Source: Stenocarpella maydis | Taxonomy: Eukaryota; Ascomycota; Sordariomycetes; Diaporthales; Diaporthaceae | Reading direction: 5' to 3' | NCBI GenBank assembly: GCA_002270565.1 | Contig: NQMI01000125.1 | Location: 96,590-141,795, forward strand | Length of the DNA stretch: 45,206 nt | Shown: in pieces, positions 23,377 through 34,600 of the stretch | Position numbering within the stretch: the first letter of the stretch is position 1 | Layout of the letters: each line of letters begins with the position of its first letter | Notes under the pieces: generated by a model | Told to the model about the DNA's origin: nothing | Database searches by the model: none | The model's input: only the letters and a program-made list of their open reading frames with translations | Position numbers and translations under genes: made by a program

Positions 23377-23425
23377 ATGTATCGGTGTACCAGCTGATTT
23401 CCTCGGTGCGAATATCCGTTCTCTT
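23377..23425 (-). repeat. MULE right terminal inverted repeat
   Basis: Inverse copy of 20512-20560 with one mismatch. The outer end abuts CCACAAAGG. Confidence 0.9.
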
Positions 23426-24351
23426 CCACAAAGGAGTCCACCTCTTCCACGTTATTCGACTCACTTCTTTGCCCAAGCGCGTTGTCACAGCTTAGGGGCT
23501 TCAGGAAGCAATCTGCATCAGGCCCCAGGATGGCCACAAGAACTGATCGAAGCCAATCATGAGGGTTATGATCGCCTTCATCACGCACGAATCCGTCCTC
23601 TCTCTCAGTCGAGGCACCCCTATCGCTTTCGGACTGACCTGAGCCTGCAAGTCACATTTATTAGACCCATACCAAAAGGACCCAAGCGTTGGTCTCCGAC
23701 ATGTTGAGATAGACAACCGCAGCCCATGTGTTCGCCGCCTAAATTAATCGCTCAGCCAGGAGCCAGCTTGACGTCTGGTCTGGTAGGAAGGAGGAATTGT
23801 TGGTGGCGCTATTTTTATGGCTTGATTCGCGTAGACTACTATTCTTAATTTTTTTTCTCTCTCTCTCGTAACAGTAACAACTCTGAATATACCCAGTATC
23901 AGCCCACCAACGTCGAGCTAAACTATCTAGACCAAGACCGACTCAGACATATAGCTGCCAGTCACTCTTACAGATTCTCCGGTAACGTAAAAATATCCTG
24001 CTGTAAAGATACCCAGCGAGTTAGTAGGTTAAGAAGGAGAGCCGGAGCCGGAAAGAGGGGTTTAGGTGAGAAGAGTAGGGAGCGTGTTGTTCAAGTGAGG
24101 CTTTTCTAAGCCGAATTAATAAGTTACAGCTCCACCAACCCCCCACTATAAAATTCCTTCTCCTTTCCCGGGGCCCTCGAAGAGGCCCCTTCCTCTCTTT
24201 TATAATAATGCTCCTCTCAACTTGCATTGGCGTATTTGAGCACAGTTGCTTTGTCTCTGATCCCCCAAGACATTCGACAGACACACTTTATTGCACAGAA
24301 CTGGCTATTATCCCCCTTCTTTTATTTACAACCACTTTTATAAAATTAAAA
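23426..24351. other. intergenic next to MULE
   Basis: GC content returns to normal at the repeat edge. Minus-strand frames across 23306-23716 run into the terminal repeat and show no domain. A T-run with CT repeats lies near 23849-23869. A TTTTATAATAA box at about 24199-24209 may belong to the following gene. Confidence 0.5.
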
Positions 24352-25192
24352 ATGGATCAGCATCGTATTGTCAGGTAAGTACTTAAGCAGTATTGGATTA
24401 TCCCAAGAGCTGAGGAGGGCTTATTAAAGTAAATAATGGAAATCAAACCCATTCCAGACATTCCTGGGATCTTGATGTGGGTGCTTCCGACGCAATTATT
24501 ACTGTTAAGGACGCTGGGGAAAAGTATACCTTTGAGGATGTTACTTGGATGGCCTGGCAGTCTATATACCGTGTGTACTTCCCACAAACTGCCGACACGG
24601 CGGGCGGTGTCAAGTACCTCGTCCGCTGTGAGGCATCTCGAGGGTTACCTCCTCCTGCGCCGTCATCACAGAAACCGGGCGTTGCCGTTGTCGAACTGTC
24701 GACACCTCAGGTCGGGCCTGATGGGCTGCCGCGGTCTAGGAAGCGTGATATTCTGTGGGTGATGTGCAAGGCGCCCGATGATCAGGACCAACCGGCTGCC
24801 TGGAAGGCTGTCTTATATGAGGCCGCACAGCGCCTCAGTGCCGCCCATCCCACCCGCAACGTCTGGCTGATCGTTGCCAGCGGCCTGAGGTGGATGTTCT
24901 TTTACCGGGGCCCGAGCATTGTTCGGGCTTGGCCGTGGCAGGAAGGTCTTGGCGTCTTGACCCGCGCATCAACATCACCCCCCGTCTTCCTGGCCAGCGA
25001 CACATGGATCAAAATGGGATCATCCACACTGAAGCTGCTAGTTCTCTGGATTTCTGGACGCTGGCGCCGCCCTTCCAGGGCCAGGCCCCTCAGCCCATGA
25101 ACTTGCATAGCTGCCTGTTGTTTCTTGAGCAAGTTTTACAGACAGTCCAGACCGGTGTTTATCCTCAGGCCAACCCTGCGGCAATGACTTAA
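24352..25192 (+). CDS. unrecognised accessory gene, one frameshift
   Basis: A short first exon, MDQHRIV (24352-24374), is joined across an 83 bp intron (24375-24457, GTAAGT...CCAG) to a long second exon. It reads RHSWDLDVGASDAIITVKD, FEDVTWMAWQSIYRVYFPQ, KRDILWVMCKAPDD and NVWLIVASGLRWMFFYR. Somewhere between about 24903 and 24965 the better-looking frame moves by one base, continuing DPRINITPRLPGQRH, ASSLDFWTLAPPFQG and LEQVLQTVQTGVYP to a stop at 25192. Without the shift the original frame ends at 25100 in low-complexity Arg/Ser. The beta-strand-rich core with D...KAP and a later G-x-W-x-FF is reminiscent of restriction-endonuclease-like folds in fungal accessory proteins, but the catalytic acidic residue before the Lys is not evident, so this is speculation. 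It lies between a MULE and a foldback element. Confidence 0.55.
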
Positions 25193-25779
25193 TTCTACCT
25201 ATAGCTGATCATAGGAGAAGTACATCTTCTTTGATATTCATATACTTTGGGGTTGGTACGCTGCAGCAACTTTTTTGAGACTGGCCAACTTGCAGGTGAG
25301 GCTACCTATGGTGAGGGTGCTGTGGAAGAATGCTGGACTAAAACTGTCCTAAATAATGAGGAATAGTATCTGAAAATTATACGTTACAGTGGCTCCGATC
25401 TGGGCGCCTTTGTACTGAGAATCCACCACTATATCTGCTTCCAGGGATAGCAGCTCAGCTTACTTCAAAGCATTATTCAAATGTCTGCAGGTATTTATAT
25501 CTCCTTTCTTGAAAACTAAAAAGGTTACTCCCAGCACGCGCTAAATATTTTGGGATTTAGTTTAAGCCAGCGAATAATCCTCGTCTTAGGTAAGTTCTAT
25601 GTAGCTAGGAAATAGCGCATCTTAGTTTACTAGCGAGGGAGGACCCTCTCTTAAAAACTGTATTCGTTGCGCCCTAGGAGTGGACACTTATGTCCAATGC
25701 ACGCCGGCTCCGGTTATAGCAACCCGTACTGAACTTGATGTTATAGTGAGCCTATAGGTATTATATCTTGGTTGGGTCG
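25193..25779. other. intergenic, no gene seen
   Basis: AT-leaning sequence between the unrecognised gene and the second foldback element. No open frame of note; possibly old repeat sequence. Confidence 0.5.
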
Positions 25780-26293
25780 CTTAGCAGCGGTCAGCGTTCA
25801 CGCACCCAGCTCTTTCCGTGGGCGCACCTAGTAGATATAAGAAATCAAGCATATAATACACCCAGTTCCTTTGAACCTATAGCTCCTTAACCCTAATAAT
25901 AGCTCCTTAACCCCATACTAAGGCCTTATAAGGTTAGCTGGGTATACAGAAAGTCCATATAAAAGGCTTACCCTAAGCCTCTAGGCTTAAGCTAGCGTAT
26001 ATATTCCCTTTATATGCCTAGAGGAAGGCCCTCTATGCATCTAAAGGAAGGGACTTTAAAGGGGCGCCTTTTAGAAGGGTATAAAGGGGCATAAAGGGGA
26101 GGAGAGCCTTCCTCTAGGCGCCTAGAGGGCCTTCCTCTAGATGCATAAAGGGGTAGTAAAGGGGCGTGAAGGGGCATAAAGGGGCTAGAGGGTAGGGGAG
26201 GTATAAGAACTTATAGTATGCTGCACGCTTAATTTCTTGTACTGGGTGCGCCCACGGAAAAAGCTGGGTGCGTGAACGCTAACCGCTTAGCAG
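25780..26293. mobile_element. foldback MITE, copy 2, with 8 bp target duplication
   Basis: Element at 25788-26285 (498 bp) flanked by CTTAGCAG direct repeats (25780-25787 and 26286-26293). The terminal repeat reads CGGTCAGCGTTCACGCACCC at the left; the right end, inverted, reads CGGTTAGCGTTCACGCACCC. Further in, both arms share TTTCCGTGGGCGCACC and AAGAAAT. The interior has inverted AGAGGAAGGCCCTCTA / CCTTCCTCTAG blocks. It shares architecture, the CCCAGCTT and CACCCAGTACAAG-type subterminal words and internal AGGAAGG repeats with the element at 9072-9566, so the two belong to one family. No coding capacity. Confidence 0.9.
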
Positions 26294-26358
26294 CCCGTTG
26301 TGTCGAAAACAGACCATTCATCTATTCAGAATATTAAGTAATTAAGCGTACCAACACA

Positions 26359-26544
26359 CTAACACCTCCTACGTCCCGGGCCAAACCCACCACCGACCAC
26401 CACGGGCCGTCCGTAGCCATATGGGCGCGGCGGCGGGCAGTATCCCCCGCGCCTCCCCCTCTCAACAACAACAACTGGGCGTGGGGCAACAACCGGTGCA
26501 CCGTAGACCGGGCCGGGGCGGGGTCCTCCGAGTCCGAAGCACAT
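26359..26544 (-). CDS. small Gly/Pro/Val-rich protein with MCFG start
   Basis: A 61 aa frame beginning MCFGLGGPRPGPVYGAP, with repeated VVAPRPVVVVERGRRGG and PYGYGRP-type segments, ending GRRRC. The composition (Gly, Pro, Arg, Val, Tyr) is low complexity. Short fungal proteins starting MCFG and rich in Pro/Tyr/Arg are common and mostly uncharacterised. The Cys at position 2 preceded by Met does not by itself indicate lipidation. No signal peptide and no intron needed. It lies 65 bp from the foldback element. A GC-rich frame this short may be chance, so confidence is moderate. Confidence 0.45.
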   Translation of the reverse strand: MCFGLGGPRPGPVYGAPVVAPRPVVVVERGRRGGYCPPPRPYGYGRPVVVGGGFGPGRRRC

Positions 26545-28945
26545 TCCGGTTTGTGAGAGTGGTAAGGGGGACGTCTCTGTTTTGTGTTCGTTTGTTTTGT
26601 AAAGGCTTGGATGGGTGGTCAGTCAATTTTGACCATGTATCGTCACTGGGAAGGCGTTGACTTGAAGACGAACCCTCTGAGATGCTTTCGCGCAGGTCTA
26701 CTTGTCGTTGAAGTGTTGAAATTGCTGCGATATAGTTTCGCAGTGCTGGAGTGACAGGATGTTCGGTTGCCGTGGTACTGCTCAAGATTTCTCTGCCTGG
26801 CGAGAATGATGATGTGAACCCCATCCTCGTCAACGACACAAGCAAGATGACAACAACTTATGGACGCCCCGAGAACAAAGAAAACTGCTACTACCCTACT
26901 AAGCCTTCAGCCACGCACCGGACGCCCGGAAGGCCCTCCCTACGTCATGCGGACCCGGCCCCCGTCATGGCGGCGAGGCTTGGCCGGCTAGTCAGCCCAG
27001 GCGTCCGTTCCTAACCTGCTGACCTGGTGTCTGAGAGGCCCTTAAGTAACCACGCCCGCCAGCCGTAAGCAGCTACTCCCAACGGCGGCGGTTGTTGTTG
27101 TTGTCGTCGCCCGGCACGGACGTGCCAAGGAGCCGAGGACCGGTCTGGCCAGCTCGGGGCACAGGGCTCCTCGGAGGGGATTCATGCTTGGGGCGGCGCC
27201 GGTGTCACCCCCGGACGCATACGACTTGGACCGCGCGGAGGGGGGGGGGGAGAAGACTGTGGCTTTTGTAAACGTGTGATGACCCACCCTTGCGGGGAGA
27301 GCACGGCGTCGTCCCCCTTCGAAAATGGTCTCTGCCACAGCAAAACCGAGCGCACTCCCACCCGGCTCTGCCACACCATCATCAACTCATGCAGAGCGGA
27401 TAACCGAGCCGGCTGAGAAGAGAACCGCGCTCTAAGCCCTGATCCGAGCCGAAATAATAGTTGTCAGCCCGAGAAAAGATCACGGGTGGTTAGTTCCACG
27501 CTCCCAGAGAGCCACATTCGCGCGGGCGTCTGGGCCCGCAGCGCCGGGCGGCCCAGGATGTGGTCCTAGAGAACCGGACCTGCAAAACTACACGTGCCGC
27601 CCTGTGAAGCCCTCATAATTCCGACGTCTGCAAGAGATAGGTGCGCCTGTGGTGGACCGGCCCAGCCTTTAGGGACCACCCCCCGGTGGGGGGGGGGGCG
27701 CGACGCCCCGGCCCCAGCCCGGTCGCTGGCTTTCGCGAGCCCATGACCGGGCGCAGCAGCGATGTGTATACCTCTCGAGTCTGAAGTGGACCCCTTGGGC
27801 ACGCTGCTGAGTGCTTGCTGCATCTCTCTCTCTCGCGGCGTGTGGCATCGCCCGGTGGCTGTGCCCGTGTTTCCTCCAGGTCCGCAGGCCGGATGCCGAG
27901 AACAACTCTGCTTAGATTCAAAGCCCTGCGTCGGCTGTACGGAAAGCAAACCTTGTTCTCTCTCTCTCCCCCTCTCCTTTTCCCCTCGATTTCTCTCTCC
28001 TGAATCGTACATACGCGTGATGAAGCTTTAGCTGGGTACCCGGGGCACACTACTCATTTATCCCCGAGCGTTCCGGTGAAGGACCGCTGCCCGCCAAGGC
28101 TTTTTCCAACCGACATAAACATCCTCACCCCAAGTCCACCTAGCTAGCCAACAAAAACCGGCCCCAGCGAATAACTCACCGAGTTGAAACCCAGGGTGGC
28201 CAAAAGGAAAGTTTTTTAAAAAAAAGAGCATAACAACTTAAGAACAAAAGTCCCCGAGAATCAAAAAATCTCACGCCGCAAAGGAAGCTAAAACTTGCAC
28301 CAGCGGGTCCAGACGGACCCCGGAAGGGGGGGCCGCTGCAGACATCCGTCAGTCCCATTCCCTCAGGGTTTCAATTAGTAGTCCAGCGTCCAAGCCCAAA
28401 ACCCACACATACCACCATGGATGGTAGCATGCACATTGGTGGTGGCTGGTGCTCAACGGAGAAGGCAGAAGAATGAAGGAAGGGGAAGACCTCCCCCCCC
28501 AAACCAAAAAAAAAAAACGCAGGCCAAAAAAATTCCCATAATTAATAGGCACACAGGTGGCCGAGTGTTAGTAGCGCGGCAGGCAAGCCTAGGGAGATTG
28601 GTAGAATAACTACACAGTACTCCGTAAAAAGAAAAAAAGAGACCTTTGTACTATCGTTGAAAAAGATTTAGCGAGATTACATCCCGTCGCGGGTTCCGGG
28701 GGGGCCTGCCAGCCACACGAGCGGGGGGACACGTGGAATCAATCTATCCGACTGTGCCGGCTCCCGCGCCTCGCCCGCTACAAGGGGCCTTGTTTGTTTT
28801 GACAGGTCATAGGGCTGAGGGACCCGTGAGCGACCAAGGTCCCCAGCCCAGCCTTTTTTTTGGTGCGTTGTGTGTGTTACGAGCTGGTGATCATCGCCGT
28901 TCGTAGAGAGAGAAGACTTACCGACCGCAGCCGATTTGACAAACC

Positions 28946-28965
28946 ACACACACACACACACACAC
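28946..28965. repeat. (CA)n microsatellite
   Basis: About ten CA units, then GTACACACA. Confidence 0.9.
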
Positions 28966-30000
28966 GTACACACATTTTGTTCACCACATACAAGATTGAA
29001 AACGTTCTTGGGTTCTCAAACTTTGCCATTTCTCTCTGGCGTCCGCCCTCTACTACGGGGAGCTTGCTAAATGAACCGAGGCCGCTGGCTCGAGACCGGC
29101 CCCTTGGCACGCCGCCTTCGGGAATATTTCCGTCAAGTCCATTCATATCAATCTCGCGCTCCTGTTCGTAGGGTGGCAATCCAAGTCCCCCCCCCCAAAA
29201 AAAACAGGGCAAAAAATGAGAACCCTTGTATGTGTGTATCCATCCATCCATCCCATCAGGGGCCAAATTGCCAGCTCAGCTCAGCTCAGCTGCGGAGATA
29301 GGGATCCCGCCATGCTCTCTTTATGAGAAGCATTGGCATTCCGCCGTCACCCTCAACTGACCAAACTGGCACCGTCTATGAGCAGAAGAGTCGACCGACC
29401 GACTGATGGACAAAGGACATAAAAAATGTTCCAAAAACTGGAGGGCCTAGGGCAAGGCGCGTTCGTTCGTTTGGTCCCCCTGTAGGCACGAAGTGAAGCT
29501 GTGAGATCAAACTCAAGGGGGTATATTGGGGGTATAACATGACAACAAAAAAGCAAAATGATCTTGATGATGCGTGGGGTGTGTCCAAACAGTTTCCATC
29601 AATCTCCCTGTATAAAAAGCCCTCTCCCTGTAAGGACTCCTCTGCCGTGGAACTAAAAAGACGAAGGGAAAAAAAAAGGGACAGTTCAAGTGTGGGTGTT
29701 CCACCGAAGCACTTGTGAAGCAATCGCCGCAGTCAATATGCGAAGATCAATCTGGTGGTGGATAGCGAGCAGGCAGGGTCCTGAGAGACCGCACGCGCAG
29801 GCGCGTTGGGAGTCCCAGAAACCAACAACTGTAACCGGGGAGGGGGAAAAAAAAAAGGAACAGAGCAGAACACCTTGCGCAAACCCCATAACCGTAATCC
29901 AAAGGGGATAAAATGTCCATGGCCTGAAATATGCAAAGTGGAGATCCGAGAAAATATCGAGAAGAGTGTGTTCGAGATGAGACTAGGGGGTGGCAAGATG

Positions 30001-30032
30001 TTGTGATCCTGCTGCGTTGTGATCTTGCTGCG
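30001..30032. repeat. 16 bp tandem duplication
   Basis: TTGTGATCCTGCTGCG is followed directly by TTGTGATCTTGCTGCG, in a T/G-rich tract. Confidence 0.8.
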
Positions 30033-30441
30033 TTGTGTATGTCTGTGTGATGTGTTGTGACGTCGTCGGGTTGTGGTCTCGTACTCCGGGTATCTTGTGT
30101 AGTTGTCTCGTGTGTGCCGTTGTGTGTTGTATATCGCGTGTATAGGCGCGTCCTTTACAGCAGGACCGCCTTGCATGCTGACAAAACCGTGCTGCCCAAA
30201 AAAAGGAAAAGAAAACCCAGACAAAACTGCGAGCGCCGGACTCATGGTCCTCTACCGGGTAATATTGCAGCCGAGCGAACTAACAAAGGAAATCGTCGCC
30301 GAGGGCCACGCCTCGGATCAATGAGAGCAGGAGGGAAACCATCGGACGATCGTCTTGGGTAGTTGGCCGAGAGGCGCCAAGCCAAGAACCGGAGGGTGCA
30401 GCGTCCAACTTCCGTGCCTTGCCACTGAGTGGTCGGGTTGA

Positions 30442-31689
30442 TTAGTGGTGAGTAGGAACAGGCAGGTCCTGCATCCACCTCTTGTCAAACCAGCCAGCCC
30501 TCTCATACGCCGTGTGCAGCTTGGAGGCCTTGTTGACGTCGATCTTGCAGGCCTGCTGGGCATGGGTCTTGCGGAACTCCTTGCCCTTGTGGTAGTAGTC
30601 CAGGCGGGCCTCAAAGATGCGTCGCTTGCTGGTGAGGTAGGTGGCGCAATCCAGCCTCAAGCCTGCCGCCAGCTGAAGCTCATCCGGGTGGAGGAGATGC
30701 CTGTGTGGGTCCTTGCTCAGGTCCAATGGGGCGCCCTTCCAGTCGACCCTCATGATGTTCGACTTCTCGGGCAGCGAGCTCAGGGGCGGGCAGAAGTCAG
30801 AGATGGAGTTGAAGTCCTTGTCCTCACGGTTGGGAGGCACCAGACGGCTGCGAGGTTCAGGCGTGGAACTGATACGTCGGGCTGCCTTTGTTGTCTGTGC
30901 CCGAACTGGTCGAGGTCCAGTCAATGGCTTGGTGACCCTGGTGTTCCTCTGGGCGGACGTGTGCTTGGGAGAGGTTGCTTTGGCGATGACGGTATTTGGA
31001 GGGCGCGCCATTAGGGGCTTGGTATGGATGATTGGGTGTGCCGGTTTCGAGTACCCAGAACCACGGCGGGCACGAGCTTTGGCGTCCTCGTGTAATTGCT
31101 CGCGGTTCTTTCTCAACCAGAGACGAGGGTTCCGCTGGTATAGCGGGAAGACATTCTCCGTGAAACACAGGAAATCCTCGTAGTCCTGTGGTTTCGGAGG
31201 CGTAACATCGTGAGGGAGAAGAGAAGAGGCTCTCCTTGCGGCGATGTGCTCGAACACGGCGTGGTGCACCTCGGCTGAACTGAGCTTCCGCTGGTCGAAG
31301 AGGGGCGAAGAGGGACTCGTGGGTGCCTCGGGGTAGAGAATTGGGTCCTTGACGCCTGAAGCGCTCATAGTGGCGGCGACGTGGCTGTCGGTCTTGGTCC
31401 ATGGGGAGACTGGAGGCGAGGGAGGTTGCTGTGGGTTGGCCTGCTTGGGTCTTGTCGGCGGCTGCATGGTGAAGGGCTGGAACTGTTCTGAAGCCTGCCG
31501 GAAGCTGTCGAGGGGGGCTTGCTCGGGAGGAGATATCATGCTGCTGATGGCCAGTGGGTTCTTGGGTTGCATCTTTGAAGACGACAGAGGAAGAGATGGG
31601 CCCTGGCCAGCACTAGGTTCGGCAGTGTTCCTCGGTTGGCCTAGGTAATTTGGTGTCGAAACCTCGTCAAATTGGTGACGACTTGCCAT
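30442..31689 (-). CDS. SWIRM-domain protein (Fun19-like)
   Basis: Probable chromatin-associated protein, 415 aa, single exon. The start is taken at MASRHQFDEVSTPNYLGQP (31689); an in-frame Met at 31791 would add 34 residues of poor-quality sequence. The first ~300 residues are disordered, Pro/Ser/Arg-rich (for example PPSPPVSPWTKTD). One conserved patch, DYEDFLCFTENVFPLYQRNPR, lies at about 170-190. The C-terminal ~90 residues form a SWIRM domain: RVDWKGAPLDLSKDPHRHLL, HPDELQLAAGLRLDCATYL, SKRRIFEARLDYYHKGKEF, then QQACKIDVNKASKLHTAYE and GWFDKRWM. SWIRM domains bind DNA or histone tails in remodelling and deacetylase complexes; the layout of a disordered N-terminus and terminal SWIRM matches the fungal Fun19-type group. 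It appears intact, with no intron, amid unusually long intergenic space. Confidence 0.9.
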   Translation of the reverse strand: MASRHQFDEVSTPNYLGQPRNTAEPSAGQGPSLPLSSSKMQPKNPLAISSMISPPEQAPLDSFRQASEQFQPFTMQPPTRPKQANPQQPPSPPVSPWTKTDSHVAATMSASGVKDPILYPEAPTSPSSPLFDQRKLSSAEVHHAVFEHIAARRASSLLPHDVTPPKPQDYEDFLCFTENVFPLYQRNPRLWLRKNREQLHEDAKARARRGSGYSKPAHPIIHTKPLMARPPNTVIAKATSPKHTSAQRNTRVTKPLTGPRPVRAQTTKAARRISSTPEPRSRLVPPNREDKDFNSISDFCPPLSSLPEKSNIMRVDWKGAPLDLSKDPHRHLLHPDELQLAAGLRLDCATYLTSKRRIFEARLDYYHKGKEFRKTHAQQACKIDVNKASKLHTAYERAGWFDKRWMQDLPVPTHH

Positions 31690-34600
31690 TTCGTACGATG
31701 CGCTTCGCCAGCAAATGATTGGCGACGTGGTGGGACGAGGACGGGGTGGCGACTTGTTGCAGGCAGCAGTCCAAGTTGGATCCGACACCAAGAGTTTTCA
31801 CAAGTGAATTAGAAACGAGGTTTCACGCAACTAATGGATTGGCGCGCGAGGACCCAGGTGAATTACGTGGCTTCTGAAGGTTCAAGAAGTGGTCGTCGTC
31901 GATGCTGCTGGGTGTGGTGTTAGACGGCCAAGCGGGTTGCGCTGATCGCGAGTCTTGGCGAAGGGCGGGATGTAGTCAGCGGTTGTTAAGTGCTTGCAGT
32001 TTGCGTTGGACGGCGAGAACCAGCGAGGTATTTCAGGGGCAAGAGGTGAATTGTTCGGTGAACGGGGCAGGTTTGAGAGCTGCGCATTGGCAAAGAAAAG
32101 GAAAGACGATTCAAGGCAGGTGAAGCTGAGACCGGGGGGGTGTGCGAGCGTTTTGTAGTGGTGCCCGTGTGGTGGCAGGACGCCGCAGGGTCCGGTCGTG
32201 GCGAATTGGCTTCGGTGTCAAGCAGAAGAAAATTGGGCGCAGTTGGTGCAGGAAGGACTGAATTGGTCAGCTGGACAAGGTAACGGGGAACGTGATGGGT
32301 AGTCGAAGAAGAAATCAATCGCAAGGTGAGAAGGCGAGACAAAAGTAGAAGAATGTTGATGGAAATGGAGGAATTGGCCAGGCGGAGGAGCAGCGACGGC
32401 CTGGGATGGGTGAGTTAGTTGGTGGTTCCTTTTGTGGGGAGAGGCGGCGGCGTCAAGAAACCAAGCCAACAATCGACCGACCTAAATTCAGCATTTGCGA
32501 TGGCCGCAGCCTAGTACAGGTACATCGGATTCTGCCTCGCTCACCACCGGGGGCAGTTGGTGACTTCTGGCTGGTTGTTTATGGTTGGTTCGTATGGAGG
32601 GTGTCGCAAAAGAGTCACACTGTCGCTGCTAGAGCCACGCCCCCGTCGTGTCATGGGCGCCATCCCTGTCATCCCACGCTTTGTCGCCGGTACACGCGCT
32701 GTACTTGTCACAACGATGTGTCAGTCGGCCGCAAAGCAGGGTCATCTGCTCCCACTGGTCAGTCTCCTTAACGCCGTAACGTGGTCCATGAATGATGAAT
32801 GAGCTGCTGAGCCAGGCAACAACAGCTGGAGCAACAGCCACCACCCCTTCCCCTCCCCCTCCCCCCTCCACTCCTCCATGTGGAATTGACCGGATGCATG
32901 TGAACCTCGAGAACAAGTTTCTGGTGTCCACAATGGTACCCAACCATGCGTGCCACCGTAACGAGCACGAGGGTGACCAATGTCCAGTCACGGAGCCATA
33001 AACAAGCGTGTGGCGTAAGGCGGCAGAGACTGATGGAATTCGGGCCTCTTGGTTGTTTCGGTTTTTTTTAAGGCATCCTAATTACTAGGACCGGTCGGCC
33101 AGCCCATCCACTTGGTTGTCTGAGCACATACGCCTGTTGACTCGTTCCGCCGCTGGCAGCAGAGCTGCTGTCCAATTGCACCCAATCGTAGGGCGGCGGT
33201 TGGTGCAGGTACCTGAAAAGTAAAGTAACTTTGGGCGTGAAACAACGCAAGCTCGCGGTAGCTTTCCGGTTCCTGCCTCTGGCGCACGTACCCAAGGTAT
33301 GTGGCCGTAGGGGAGCAAAGGATGCGGAACAGAGCCCCCCCCTGACGGTGGCCCTTGCAGAGGGTAATGCAGTGAAAGAAACAGACCGACATTCGATACG
33401 ATTTTAATACCGGCTCAATACACAAGAAAAAATCGTGTTTGGGTCTCGCCAGGCTGGCGTGATTTTGGGTCGGACAATTGTCAATTGTGCTCCAGAGTGT
33501 GCCCTGTGAGTTGATGGGATCGCCCGGGTGGATCAACGGTGACAAAAGAGACTAGGGATTTCACCCCCAATTGACGGATGAGGCTCAGGCAGTAAGGGAG
33601 AGGATGCCCAAATGTAGGCGCTTCCAGGGACCCGCATACACAAGGTGCAGAATTGACCGAATGCGGAAGCTCTCACTCAACGACACGTAAATGGGTGGCC
33701 GCGCTGCCAGTATGGAGCCTGAGAAGAGGCGGACGGTGTTCTTCCTAGGCACGTGGCTGGTGGGGATGACGCGGACCTTCAGGCGACAAGATGTACCTCA
33801 GCAGGCAGCGTGCTTTGCCGGGCACCGCGCGAAAATTCCACGAGGGGTACGTCGAGTTGCTGTGGCCCTGCTCGGAGCGGTGGTGCATGCAGTGCGAGGG
33901 CGCGATTTATAAGGGGAATTCATTGATAATAAGATTCGAAGGAATTGAGTTGTGTAGCGCACCGGGATTGTATCACGAACAGTTGCGAGTGCTCTCGTGC
34001 CGGGCTGCTTCCTCTGAGTACGCCATAGTTGGTGCCATATCAGAGGCGTCGCCCGTCAGCTCGACGCTGGAAATGGGGCGTACATCAGGTCGATGGCTAG
34101 CATGATGGCCGGCGCACACGGAGAGATACAAGCTGATTGGGTGGTCCGAGTTGGGAGTCTGCTGGTCGGAGCCCGACGCTGGTGGCAGGTATGGGCAGCG
34201 CAGGGCAAAGCGGGAATAACCAATCTTCGCCCACCCTGCCTGGCCCCCCCCCCCACACACACTGCTTCTTCGAAGGCCAAGAGTTCCCAGGCTCCATCGG
34301 CCATCAGCTCCAAGAGTCGCGCGAAGACGAGATTGTCTGCGTGGCTGGGTTTAGCTGACGAGATGACATCAACACCAAGGTACGCGTCAGGAACAGCTAC
34401 GAAACCCCGTGCAGTCCGCGGTGAACTCACCTAGTCTAGGTGGTTGGGAAAACAACAGCGTGCTTTATGCGAGCCTCCCGGAAGCCAATTGGTGCCAGGT
34501 GGCCTGCAATTTCCAGGGCATGAACAGGAGGCCTAAGGGACACCCACAAAGCTCAAGGATGAGCATTGGCTCGGTGTAAGTGGTGCAAATGCAATGATGC

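Larger units (their letters stand above)
20512..23425 (+). mobile_element. RIP-degraded Mutator-like element (MULE)
   Basis: A 2.9 kb AT-rich block bounded by 49 bp terminal inverted repeats at 20512-20560 and 23377-23425 that differ at one base (outer end AAGAGAACGGATATTCGCAC). The interior is a single dead transposase frame riddled with TAG and TAA where Gln codons would be, plus G-to-A changes, the signature of repeat-induced point mutation on CpA. No convincing target-site duplication remains; the flanking 9-mers differ. The base composition changes sharply from both neighbours. Confidence 0.85.
26545..30441. other. long intergenic region, no supported gene
   Basis: Overlapping short frames on both strands with no domain content. 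Contains G-runs at 27240-27250 and 27688-27698, a C-run at 28493-28500 next to an A-run, a CA microsatellite near 28946-28965, an ATCC repeat near 29239-29253, an AGCTC repeat near 29273-29290 and two 16 bp tandem units (TTGTGATCYTGCTGCG) at 30001-30032. It may include the 3' UTR of the SWIRM gene. Confidence 0.5.

Noticed and set aside
20503..23434. 9 bp target duplication for the MULE
   Set aside because: Left flank GGATTCCAC and right flank CCACAAAGG do not match; only a CCAC overlap, which could be chance.
23306..23716. Minus-strand frames of 60-91 aa spanning the right MULE repeat
   Set aside because: The frame simply reads through the terminal repeat, and the left repeat gives the same peptide on the other strand. 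No domain.
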